From positions 62,001 through 126,000 of the forward strand of contig DAISVY010000005.1 of NCBI GenBank assembly GCA_036826635.1: DNA of 64,000 bases. The letters are read 5' to 3'. Shown here piece after piece: positions 26,681-34,588 of the stretch. Position numbers and translations under genes: made by a program. Origin of the DNA: DAISVY01 sp036826635 (lineage in GTDB: Bacteria; Zixibacteria; MSB-5A5; GN15; FEB-12). The notes beneath the pieces are model-generated. The model worked only from the letters and a program-made list of their open reading frames with translations. It did no database searches and was not told the origin of the DNA. The first letter of the stretch is position 1; every line of letters begins with the position of its first letter.

Positions 26681-27103
26681 ATGTCTGTAAGAGAACAGAA
26701 TCTCGACAGCGTTGCGCCGGTTCTGGCCACGTTTGCCGTCAGCCAGACGGATAATGTAGATGATCTGACCGATGATGACATCGGTGCGGCCGTGACGTTC
26801 TCCGGTAACAACGAAATCGGACCGATCGGCAACGGTGATGTTTTGGCCGGTAAGCTGATCAGCCTTACGCTTTCCGACGGCGACGATGGCGACCGACTGG
26901 CTACGGTGCAGATCGGCGGGGTGTGCCGTCTGGCCGTGTCGGCTACCGTTCCGAGTGTCGGCGACAGAGTGGTCGGCGGCGGTAGCGGTACGGTTAAGCA
27001 GGCTCCGGTTCTGACGGGTAACGATCCGGCCGGTGGCAACGTGGCCCGCGGTACCGTTCTGGCCGTTAACGGCAGTACCGACTGTGTGCTGCTTCTGAAT
27101 TAG
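26681..27103 (+). CDS. Capsid decoration (cement)-like protein
   Basis: The 140-residue protein is all-beta with repeated short strands and Gly/Val/Asp-rich turns (VLAGKLISLTLSDGDDGDRLATVQIGG, VGDRVVGGGSGTV). It is encoded directly before the major capsid gene, where lambda gpD- or DUF2190-type decoration proteins usually lie. The strand pattern 'value carried by G, then VQIGGVCRL' resembles those proteins. ATG 26681 is chosen because GGAG precedes it by 7 nt. The role is inferred from position and composition. Confidence 0.6.
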   Translation: MSVREQNLDSVAPVLATFAVSQTDNVDDLTDDDIGAAVTFSGNNEIGPIGNGDVLAGKLISLTLSDGDDGDRLATVQIGGVCRLAVSATVPSVGDRVVGGGSGTVKQAPVLTGNDPAGGNVARGTVLAVNGSTDCVLLLN

Positions 27104-27114
27104 GAAGGAAAGAT

Positions 27115-28218
27115 ATGGATTTTAATCAGTTTTTGCATACCGCCGGCCGAGCGGCTCTGCGCGGTGAGGAAGAGCGACAGGCTCGCTATGGGCAGGTCGA
27201 TCTGAGCCGTGCCGCGGCTATCGAAATCGGTCGTGATCTGTACCACGAGGCCGACGCCCGGGGATTGTCTCTCAGTGAACTGCTGGAGTGCGATGAGTTC
27301 GACCCGACCCCGATGGGCTCTCCCTTAGACGCTTTCGAACGTCAGATGGCTCTGGCCGGGATTGCCCTGGGGGGTAATAATCCCACCACCGTGGAGCAGT
27401 TCTTCCAGAAAGCCTCGGCTCTCATGCCGGAGTTTATGCTGCGCGAGATCAAGAAGGGTCAGGCCATGCGCCCGGAACTGGGCAAGCTGATCGCCAACAG
27501 CACCACGGTGGCCGGCAATCGCTACACGCCGTTTTTCATCGACACGTCAAGCGACACCAGGTTCTCGCTGCGCCCGATAGGCGATGGTGCCGAGGTGCCG
27601 CAGCTTCTGGTCAACGAGCAAAACCACGCGGTAAACGTAACCGATTACGGTTTGGCTCTCAAGGCCAGCTACAAAGCGCTTCGCTATCGCAGCACGTCGC
27701 AGTTCCGCGTTGTTCTCTGGTACATCGGTTTCAAGATGCAGACCGACAAGATCGGGATGATCGTCGATACCATCATAAACGGTGACGGCAACGACAACGC
27801 CGCTACTGTGACCAACACCGCGGCCAGCGGTACGCTGGATTACGACGATCTCATCACGCTGTGGGCGGCTTTCGCTCCCTTCGAGATGAACTGTCTGATC
27901 TGCCATGTCAACACGCTCAAGACGATCCTGACTCTGGATGAGTTCAAAGATCCCCTGGCCGGTTATCGTTTTCAAAACAACGGCGAGTTGTTCAGTCCGC
28001 TGGGTGCCGGGTTGGTTCGTTGCGACGACGTGCCGAACGACCGGGTGATCGGTCTGGACAGTCGGTTCGCTGTCGAGGAAGTCATCACGCAGCCATTGAT
28101 GGTGGAGTATGACAAAATCATCGAACAGCGTTTCGAAGAGGCCGTGATTTCCGAATCCGTCACCTATGCCAAGGTGATCAAGGAAGCGGCCATTGTTCTG
28201 GACTCGGTCTTTGCCTAA
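27115..28218 (+). CDS. HK97-fold major capsid protein
   Basis: This 367-residue protein lies 11 nt after the decoration gene with AGGAAGGAAAG before the ATG. After a helical N-terminal part (residues 1-100, the likely delta-domain removed or used in assembly) comes the segment FFQKASALMPEFMLREIKKGQ, which resembles the N-arm, then the P-domain-like ITLWAAFAPFEMNCLICHVNT, and a C-terminal A-domain with LVRCDDVPNDRVIGLDSRFAVE and FEEAVISESVTYAKV. That organisation and its place in the cluster support a capsid subunit. A GGGCCC hairpin without a T-run follows the stop. Confidence 0.85.
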   Translation: MDFNQFLHTAGRAALRGEEERQARYGQVDLSRAAAIEIGRDLYHEADARGLSLSELLECDEFDPTPMGSPLDAFERQMALAGIALGGNNPTTVEQFFQKASALMPEFMLREIKKGQAMRPELGKLIANSTTVAGNRYTPFFIDTSSDTRFSLRPIGDGAEVPQLLVNEQNHAVNVTDYGLALKASYKALRYRSTSQFRVVLWYIGFKMQTDKIGMIVDTIINGDGNDNAATVTNTAASGTLDYDDLITLWAAFAPFEMNCLICHVNTLKTILTLDEFKDPLAGYRFQNNGELFSPLGAGLVRCDDVPNDRVIGLDSRFAVEEVITQPLMVEYDKIIEQRFEEAVISESVTYAKVIKEAAIVLDSVFA

Positions 28219-28224
28219 TCGTGA

Positions 28225-28252
28225 GTGGGCCCGTCTTCGGCGGGCCCCTCCC
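28225..28252 (+). other. GGGCCC hairpin after the capsid gene
   Basis: GGGCCCG and CGGGCCC pair perfectly around a short loop, directly after the capsid stop. Without a T-run it may be an RNA-stabilising 3' structure that keeps capsid mRNA abundant, rather than a terminator. Confidence 0.5.
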
Positions 28253-28266
28253 CGATACGAGGAACC

Positions 28267-29679
28267 ATGCAGAAAAAAATAACGGAAAGCACCGCCATTT
28301 ACGGGCTTAACTGCTCGTTTCAAAACGCCCTGCACCGGGTACCCGCGGGATCGTACGCCGGTCGGTTGGCGGCCGTGATACATACCGCCCCCGGTAGCAT
28401 ATCCCTGAGTTACAGCGATGCCCCGGGAACGAGCTGGTCGGAACCGCAGGTGGTCGCCGCCGACGTGGCCGACGGGACCGCCGATTCCATCATGGATTCC
28501 GCAGGTAACATTCACCTTTGTTATTGCGAGTCGGGCACCATGCATCTGGTCACGCGCAAACTGACGTTTGCCGACGGGGTGTGGTCGGCCGGTGCCACGG
28601 TGACGGTTTACGATGGTTCGGTTTGTCACGACCCGTCGTTGTCACTGGCCCCGGACGGAGGTCTGTGGATCAGTTATTGCCGGTTCGTATCACCCAATCG
28701 AGTCGTTTACATAAAGATTTCCACCGATAGCGGCGCGAGTTGGGGAACCGGTTCTTCGGACCCCGGAACTCAGGTTGCCAGCCCCTCGCAGTTCGCGCAC
28801 TCTCAAACGATCATTGACGGCAACGCGGTGCATGTAATATACACCGACTGCAATACCAAGATGTGTATACGTTCCCGTCTGCTGACGGGTGGGGACTGGT
28901 CGGACGAATTCACGATTGCCAGTGGGTCCGCTTTCGGGCGTAATTTCCAGGCCGCGGTGGCGGCCGACGGACGGTTGGGTCTGGCGTTTTACAACGACGC
29001 TTTGTATTACCGCGAATACGACGGTGCCGGGTGGGGAACAACCGTCCAGCTCGACAGTTCTCCGGGTGCTTCGCCGCAATTGATATATCATGATAACATT
29101 CCCGCCGTCGCATTTATTCGTCTCTTCAACGGGGCCAACTATCTGGCGATGTACACGGATCGGAAAACCGGCAGCTTTTCGACGCCGGTGGTGCTGGACA
29201 GTCGGGCCAGGCCCTTCGACAGTCTGCTGCTGTATAACGCCACCGCCGAGAGTTACAATGATCGCAGTAGCGAGGCGGCCGGATCGGCCACGGCCGACGT
29301 TTACCATGATTCTTCCGGTTGTCTACTGAAGGATGCCGGCGACATCGTTTACCTGGGTATGAACGAGCGTTTTCGCTTTGTCTGGTTTTTGCTTTCGACC
29401 GCCGGTGCGGGTGGCGCGGTGCGGTACCGCTATTGGGACGGTTCCAACTGGACAACCTTCACGCCGGTCGGTGGCAACAGCGATTTGGGAACTGCCAGCA
29501 TCAACCTTCTGCTTTTCGACGACTACGCTTCCGTGCCGACCGACTGGCAGAAACGGGAAGTGGACGGTCTTTCGCGATTCTGGATAAAGATCGAAGTCAC
29601 CTCGGGTTTTTCGACCGGTCCCGTGGGCACCCAGATAACGGCTGTTTCCCCTCTCCGACAATTGGTTTTCAGGAGATAG
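28267..29679 (+). CDS. Beta-propeller protein with an Asp-box, likely virion surface or receptor-binding
   Basis: The 470-residue protein has repeated strands of sialidase/BNR type, for example ISTDSGASWG (Asp-box S-x-D-x-G-x-x-W) and IMDSAGNIHLCYCESG, SLAPDGGLWISYC, AVAADGRLGLAFYND. About five or six such blades span residues 30-330; a C-terminal beta-rich domain of about 120 residues has YRYWDGSNWTTF. The start ATG 28267 follows GAGGAACC. No signal peptide is present, unlike the fibre-like genes at 31183 and 32381. It could be a capsid fibre or a receptor-binding protein; catalytic sialidase residues are not evident. Confidence 0.72.
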   Translation: MQKKITESTAIYGLNCSFQNALHRVPAGSYAGRLAAVIHTAPGSISLSYSDAPGTSWSEPQVVAADVADGTADSIMDSAGNIHLCYCESGTMHLVTRKLTFADGVWSAGATVTVYDGSVCHDPSLSLAPDGGLWISYCRFVSPNRVVYIKISTDSGASWGTGSSDPGTQVASPSQFAHSQTIIDGNAVHVIYTDCNTKMCIRSRLLTGGDWSDEFTIASGSAFGRNFQAAVAADGRLGLAFYNDALYYREYDGAGWGTTVQLDSSPGASPQLIYHDNIPAVAFIRLFNGANYLAMYTDRKTGSFSTPVVLDSRARPFDSLLLYNATAESYNDRSSEAAGSATADVYHDSSGCLLKDAGDIVYLGMNERFRFVWFLLSTAGAGGAVRYRYWDGSNWTTFTPVGGNSDLGTASINLLLFDDYASVPTDWQKREVDGLSRFWIKIEVTSGFSTGPVGTQITAVSPLRQLVFRR

Positions 29680-29682
29680 TTA

Positions 29683-30495
29683 ATGGCATACACGACAACT
29701 CAAAAAGTCCGTCAGCATCTTGTCACCCCGTTTCCTTTGCAACAGCGTGTTACCGATCAGCCGGTTTGTTTGCAGGGTACGGATTATATCCGTTTCTACG
29801 GGGGAGCGGTGGATGAAAGCACAGTGGAGGTCAAGTCGATTCAGAGTCACTGTCCGGTGCGTTGTGTCATCACGCTGGAGGCGGGAGCGACTTTGTTCTC
29901 GTCACAGCCGGTTGTCCCCGGTTCGGTGGTGGTGGCTTCCGACAGTTCTCTCGGCACGGTGTTTGTCGAGAATGTCGATTATATCATCGGTTATCCGGAG
30001 GGTGTTATCACTTCAAAGGCGGGCGGAGCGATAGCGGCCGATCACAGTCTGGTCCTCTGGTATCTTCCTTACCGACGGTATACCTGCCACGACGACTATC
30101 TGTTGCGCGTCGACTCCGGACAGATCAGGCGGGCAAATGGTGGCGCTATCGCCGACGGTGAGACGGTGTTTCTCGATTACACACCGGTCCACGCTTGTTT
30201 TACCGACGAGCTTGTCGACTACGCGGTCGTCATGGCCAACGGTATGATCGAGCGGGAGGTCGATCCCGAAAGACAATTCGAAACCGACACCGGACTTGAA
30301 GCCGCGGCCACGTTCAAAGCTCTCGAAATCGTCTGTCGGGCTGCGGCCAGTCGTGAACTGACTGCGCTTGGTCGGGAAGACAGCATTGCCCTGGCCTGGA
30401 TGAAGCTGGCCGACAGCTACGAGTTGAAAGCGGAGCAGCTTGTCAAGGCTTTTCGGCCGCCGTTCGACAATCCCCGTTTTCCCACTCATTATTAA
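29683..30495 (+). CDS. Head-tail connector-like protein of the phage module
   Basis: The 270-residue protein starts 3 nt after the propeller gene with CAGGAG upstream. It has two copies of a short beta motif, with GVITSKAGGAIAADHSLVLWY and QIRRANGGAIADGETVFLDY, a pattern found in phage structural proteins. The last about 80 residues are helical (LEIVCRAAASREL, AWMKLADSYELKAEQLVKAF) and resemble gp6-like head-completion adaptors. The mixture suggests a connector plus a decorating domain. Function is inferred from context. Confidence 0.6.
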   Translation: MAYTTTQKVRQHLVTPFPLQQRVTDQPVCLQGTDYIRFYGGAVDESTVEVKSIQSHCPVRCVITLEAGATLFSSQPVVPGSVVVASDSSLGTVFVENVDYIIGYPEGVITSKAGGAIAADHSLVLWYLPYRRYTCHDDYLLRVDSGQIRRANGGAIADGETVFLDYTPVHACFTDELVDYAVVMANGMIEREVDPERQFETDTGLEAAATFKALEIVCRAAASRELTALGREDSIALAWMKLADSYELKAEQLVKAFRPPFDNPRFPTHY

Positions 30496-30507
30496 GGAGA
30501 CCCGCGG

Positions 30508-30882
30508 ATGATTTCAGGAATACAACGAGTTCTTGCCCGGCGAATTTGGTTTGTTCCCGACCTTATGGTCTGGGGACTGCCGCCCCTGGGTGAACAGGAT
30601 TACCTCGCTCTGGATGAAATTGCCGGGGCCGGATCGGTGTACTACGGCTCCGCTTCGCTCAGTCAGAGCGACCAGAAAGTTCTCTTTTCCGAACTGACCG
30701 ATCACCGGGGCAACACTCTGCCTGTCGCGCTGAGTGCGCCCCGCGTTTTTCCTCGGGCCAAAGCGAGTCGGAGCGGGTTTGTCGTCGGACGGGAAAGTGC
30801 GGATGGTTTCAGAATTGCGCGCGATCCCGGGGCGACCGAGCCGGTAACGGTTGATCTCTTGATTGTGGAAACAGGTGACTAA
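30508..30882 (+). CDS. Small structural-module protein, function unknown
   Basis: The 124-residue protein is beta-rich with a hydrophobic start (RIWFVPDLMVWGLPPLG). AAGGAG precedes the ATG at ideal spacing. The size and position after the connector-like gene suit a head-tail joining protein, but no motif supports a specific role. Confidence 0.6.
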   Translation: MISGIQRVLARRIWFVPDLMVWGLPPLGEQDYLALDEIAGAGSVYYGSASLSQSDQKVLFSELTDHRGNTLPVALSAPRVFPRAKASRSGFVVGRESADGFRIARDPGATEPVTVDLLIVETGD

Positions 30883-31171
30883 GAAAACCGCCGTGTCATC
30901 AAAAAAGGACGCCATCGGCGATCTGCAGGTCCTCGATGACCTGATCAGGCGTTGCTATCGAAAACTCATCGCCGAGGTTGAAGATAATCCGAAACTGGGA
31001 GATCTGCTCAAGATGATCGAATTGCGAAGAAAACTCACCCCGCAGGATGCCACGCAAAAAGAACTGTGGAAACTGCTCGAACAGGTTCGCAAAGATGTGC
31101 TTGGCTCCGGTCACGATGCGACCGGGGTAGCCGCGAGCACCTCCGACGAAAACACCACACCGCGCAAGTAG
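30875..31171 (+). CDS. Small helical protein of the phage module
   Basis: Starting at GTG 30875, which overlaps the previous stop by 8 nt, this gives 98 residues; a TTG at 30863 and a GTG at 30893 are possible alternatives. It is helical with DLQVLDDLIRRCYRKLIAEV and LLKMIELRRKLTPQD. Small helical proteins at this scale are often small terminase subunits or chaperones; the position late in the module makes a small terminase less likely but possible, and no such gene is otherwise present. Confidence 0.55.
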   Translation: MTKKTAVSSKKDAIGDLQVLDDLIRRCYRKLIAEVEDNPKLGDLLKMIELRRKLTPQDATQKELWKLLEQVRKDVLGSGHDATGVAASTSDENTTPRK

Positions 31172-31182
31172 GGGGACCGGCA

Positions 31183-32373
31183 GTGATAATCAGAACGACG
31201 TTACTGTTGCTGGCTCTGGCTGTCGGGGTACGGTCCGCCGAAGAACCGTTGCTTTGTCGCATGGAAATAACGGCCGACCGGCTCAGGGAGGTTGTCACCG
31301 TGGATGTCGAAGGCGGCGTTACGCCCGGATTTGAATTGTCGTTCACCGGACCCGACGGTAACGATGGGGGGCGTTTCCGCCTTGATCTGCCGGTCGAGGG
31401 TTATGCTTTGTCGGATCCGACGGTCCGCTCGATCAAGAGTGAGACAACGCAGGGTATAACTGTTCAAAGCGCCGACATTACTCATCATCTTTATCGTACG
31501 GAAGATGATATCTTCGAGTGGGCGGTGGAGCTGTACGCGTCGCCCGAGGACAGTGTTCTGTCTTTCGATATTTCTATCGACAAGCTGGAGTTTTATTACC
31601 AGCCGGAGTTGACGGCGGCGGAAATTGCGGCCGGTGACGAACGTCCGGATTCGGTAGTCGGATCGTACGCCGTCTATCACGCGGCAGGTGCACGGTCGCA
31701 CGATAAAGTTTTTCATTTGTATCGGCCGAGAGCCTGGGACGCCGGTCATGACACCGTGTGGTGCGCCATGCGGATCAACGCCGTCGCCAACGAACTGACC
31801 ATAGCCGTGCCTCGGTATTTTCTGGACCGGGCCGAGTATCCGATCACTATCGACCCGACTTTCGGTTTCACGACTATCGGCGGCAGCAATACCATCATAC
31901 CGACCAGCCAGTGTTGGGGGAATATTGAAACTTCATCCCAGCACACGGCCGGTGCCGCCGAGACGGTAGACAGCGTCTATGCTTACATGAAAAGTTATTC
32001 CGGCAGTCATACGGCGAAAATCGGAGTGTATACGACCGACGCAAACCATCGCCCGGATGACCGAACGGGCCAGCCGATCACCATTACCAATCCGTCCACT
32101 TCGCCGACCTGGTGTGGTGCGTCCGCCGGGATCTCTCTCTCGGCGGGCGAAATTTACACGCTGGCGCTGGGTGAACCGAGCAACAGTGCCAGGATTTATT
32201 ACGACGCCGTCAGCGCGGCCATTTCCGTGCAGAGTTCATCGTCGACACTCGACAGTCAGTGGGATCATGGCACGACCGGCAACCGGCAATTGAGCATATA
32301 CGCCGTGTATTCGACGACCGCGACGGTGGTGACTTCGTCGCGCAGAAGAAAAATTCTGGCAGGCAAGGAGTAG
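31183..32373 (+). CDS. Sec-exported fibre-like protein of the phage module
   Basis: The 396-residue protein starts at GTG 31183 behind GGGGGACC and carries a signal peptide (TTLLLLALAVGVRSA). The mature part is beta-rich, and contains the phrase EYPITIDPTFGFTTIGG, a pattern common in phage fibre and neck proteins. A second half has repeated beta strands (VYAYMKSYSGSHTAKIGVYTTD). The C-terminus ends in a basic patch (SRRRKILAGKE). The signal peptide is unexpected in a virion gene, because virion parts are normally assembled in the cytoplasm. Confidence 0.75.
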   Translation: MIIRTTLLLLALAVGVRSAEEPLLCRMEITADRLREVVTVDVEGGVTPGFELSFTGPDGNDGGRFRLDLPVEGYALSDPTVRSIKSETTQGITVQSADITHHLYRTEDDIFEWAVELYASPEDSVLSFDISIDKLEFYYQPELTAAEIAAGDERPDSVVGSYAVYHAAGARSHDKVFHLYRPRAWDAGHDTVWCAMRINAVANELTIAVPRYFLDRAEYPITIDPTFGFTTIGGSNTIIPTSQCWGNIETSSQHTAGAAETVDSVYAYMKSYSGSHTAKIGVYTTDANHRPDDRTGQPITITNPSTSPTWCGASAGISLSAGEIYTLALGEPSNSARIYYDAVSAAISVQSSSSTLDSQWDHGTTGNRQLSIYAVYSTTATVVTSSRRRKILAGKE

Positions 32374-32380
32374 GATTATC

Positions 32381-34195
32381 ATGAAAAGAATCGTTCTGGC
32401 GGCCCTTCTGTTCTTTATAAGCAGCGCGTCGGCCCAGATTCACATTGACAGCGATGATATCGTGACGCTTTCGGGTCGGACTCTGGATTCATCGGGTTTT
32501 TATATCGCTCCGGATTCGGTCCGCCTGGTCGTGTACAGAAACGGCAGTGAAGAGCACGACGCCTGGTACAATGCCTCCGACGCCGAGTGCAGTACCATAA
32601 ACGACATGCTGGTTTTCGCGGATGCTTTCGGTGATATCGACAATGATGCCGGCGATGGTTTGTATGAAATCATGGCCGGGTTTTTCGAAGACAACGGCGA
32701 TCTGTATTTGTGGAAAACACTCTGGGTTTATCTGGGTGTCGATCTGGACTCTATGCAGACGAATCTCCAGGCGGCTCTTGACAGTTTGCAGGCGCATGAC
32801 GACTGGGTGGCGCGTCAGTCGGAAGTGGGTAATCTCGATGGTTGGAATCCTTTGACCGATCATGACTCGCTGGTGGTGGATATGAGTTCTCTGGCCGCAC
32901 GTCCGGCGATAGGGGATACCATTCAGCGCAACGCTTCGGTCTTTGATCCTTCGAGTGACGAAGTCAGCGCGGATGTCGTGAAGCTGTCCGGAAGCGCTCT
33001 GGCCGCAAACAATCTCGAAGAGACCCTCGACGAGGATATGGTCTTCGGTGTTAAGATGGAACTGGGGCAGCTCTATGTATCGGCCGAGGGTAACGATCCG
33101 GGCGTCGTGATCGGTGGTCATGGCAGCGGTGACGGCATTTACATCGCCAGCGGAGCGGACGGCGGCTACGGTGCGCAGATATGTTCGCGGCGTCTTAGTG
33201 GCATGCGTATCATCGGGGCCGAATACGACAGCAGCAATGGCAGCGGCCTGATCGTGCTGGGTGGTGTCGGTGACGGGTCGAGCGGTGACGGAGTGAGAAT
33301 CTACGGCGGTTCCGAAAGCGGTCAAGCCGTACGCATGAGTGCGCCGAGCGGACACGGTTTGACCATTGATGCCGACAGCACGGCCGTATATCTCAGCGGT
33401 GACAACGGAATCGAAGTCCGGGGTGATGTTAACGATATTCTGGCCGACCTCAACGGCTGGGTTGACAGTGTGTGCAAGCCGGTCAGGGCCACCGCCTATG
33501 TCGATTCGGCCGATCTTGCCCGGGCAATCTGGAACGCTCCCCAGGCGAACCACACCGCCAGCGGTACTTTCGGGAAGTATCTCGACACGGAAATTTCAGG
33601 CATGGGTTCTGGTTCGGGAGCGTATGCCGTCACGGTAGTTGTTTGGGATTCTTCATCGTTGCAGGTGGTCGGACAGGTTTCTCTGGCCGTGCGAAATATC
33701 GACCAGTCGAGTCTGGTAGCGGTTGGTCGGACCAATTCCCTGGGCCGGGCGGATGTTAACCTTGACGCCGACAGTTTCATCGTGACCGCTTCGGCCCCGG
33801 GATACATTTTCACGGCCTATGATACTCTGGTTGTAACGGGAGCCGTTGTCGACACGGTGTACGGTTTCCGTTTTGATCCCGGCTGTCCGGCTTCGCCGTC
33901 GCTCTGCCGTGTTTACGGTTTTCTTTATACTGTTGAAGGAGAGCCGGAAGAAAACGCCGTGGTTTCCGCTTGTTTGCCGCACGGGGTCGACCGGGCTGGC
34001 GACATGATCGTATCACCGTTTTCGGTTTCGGCTGAAAGCGACAGCACGGGTTACTTCTGTCTCGATCTGATTTCCTCAAGCTCGCTGGTCGGTTCCGAAA
34101 GCACGTACGAGATAACAATCAACCGATCCGACGGCACCATTCTGCGCAAGCGTCTCACCGTGCCGGACAGTCCCAACTGGCAACTCGCATGGTAA
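32381..34195 (+). CDS. Sec-exported fibre-like protein with beta-helix and carboxypeptidase-regulatory-like domains
   Basis: The 604-residue protein has a clear signal peptide (RIVLAALLFFISSASA/QIH). Residues about 25-75 resemble the N-terminal domain of phage receptor-binding or baseplate upper proteins (VTLSGRTLDSSGF, VRLVVYRNG). Residues about 245-360 are a Gly/Asp-rich repeat (IVLGGVGDGSSGDGVRIYGG) typical of a beta-helix. The motif AIWNAPQANHTASGTFGKYL matches a segment common in phage tail fibres. Two carboxypeptidase-regulatory-like domains end the protein (SLGRADVNLD; VYGFLYTVEGEPEENAVV). The start overlaps the AAGGAG region at the end of the previous gene, 7 nt apart. Confidence 0.78.
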   Translation: MKRIVLAALLFFISSASAQIHIDSDDIVTLSGRTLDSSGFYIAPDSVRLVVYRNGSEEHDAWYNASDAECSTINDMLVFADAFGDIDNDAGDGLYEIMAGFFEDNGDLYLWKTLWVYLGVDLDSMQTNLQAALDSLQAHDDWVARQSEVGNLDGWNPLTDHDSLVVDMSSLAARPAIGDTIQRNASVFDPSSDEVSADVVKLSGSALAANNLEETLDEDMVFGVKMELGQLYVSAEGNDPGVVIGGHGSGDGIYIASGADGGYGAQICSRRLSGMRIIGAEYDSSNGSGLIVLGGVGDGSSGDGVRIYGGSESGQAVRMSAPSGHGLTIDADSTAVYLSGDNGIEVRGDVNDILADLNGWVDSVCKPVRATAYVDSADLARAIWNAPQANHTASGTFGKYLDTEISGMGSGSGAYAVTVVVWDSSSLQVVGQVSLAVRNIDQSSLVAVGRTNSLGRADVNLDADSFIVTASAPGYIFTAYDTLVVTGAVVDTVYGFRFDPGCPASPSLCRVYGFLYTVEGEPEENAVVSACLPHGVDRAGDMIVSPFSVSAESDSTGYFCLDLISSSSLVGSESTYEITINRSDGTILRKRLTVPDSPNWQLAW

Positions 34196-34241
34196 GGCGA
34201 TGACTATAGCTGTCGGTTCATTTCACTTAAGGAGGCACCAA

Positions 34242-34544
34242 ATGGATTCACTGATTTCGCAGGCGGGTTCCTGGACGGGGATTCTGGGCACGATTGGCCT
34301 GACCCTGGCCACTTACCTGAGCAACCGTTACATCATACCCTTTCTGAGTGTGGGTAAGCGTCAGCGTTATGCGCAGTACATCGGCGCCATAGCCGACGAA
34401 CTGACCGACGAACTGCGGACCAAATATCCCGAGCGTGACTGGCTGAAACATCTGGATGAGGCAATCGATTCGCTGATATCGATCTGCGGAATATCCAATG
34501 ATGTTGCTCAGCGAGCCGTTAAGGCCGCCGCGGCCCGCAAGTAG
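34242..34544 (+). CDS. Holin-like small membrane protein
   Basis: The 100-residue protein has an excellent Shine-Dalgarno (AAGGAGG, 34229-34235) and one hydrophobic segment (WTGILGTIGLTLATYL), followed by a polar helical tail with regularly spaced acidic residues (AIADELTDELRTKYPERDW, ISNDVAQRAVKAAAARK). Topology and tail resemble phage holins of the LLH type. A holin would need an endolysin, and none is encoded nearby. The gene ends at the terminator that closes the module. Confidence 0.6.
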   Translation: MDSLISQAGSWTGILGTIGLTLATYLSNRYIIPFLSVGKRQRYAQYIGAIADELTDELRTKYPERDWLKHLDEAIDSLISICGISNDVAQRAVKAAAARK

Positions 34545-34554
34545 TTTTATGAAA

Positions 34555-34577
34555 AAAGCCGCCCCCGGGGCGGCTTT
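34555..34577. terminator. Bidirectional terminator closing the phage module
   Basis: AAAGCCGCC/GGCGGCTTT with a CCCGG loop sits between the convergent holin-like and dockerin-protein genes, flanked by A-run and T-run. Confidence 0.85.
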
Positions 34578-34588
34578 GGTAATCAATG

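Noticed and set aside
28225..28252. Rho-independent terminator after the capsid gene
   Set aside because: The GGGCCC hairpin lacks a T-run and the next module gene follows in the same direction, so it is listed as a hairpin only.
21137..34544. Integrative prophage with att sites
   Set aside because: I looked for an integrase, a tRNA target and direct repeats at the edges and saw none. The only tRNA genes are 11 kb away with unrelated genes between.
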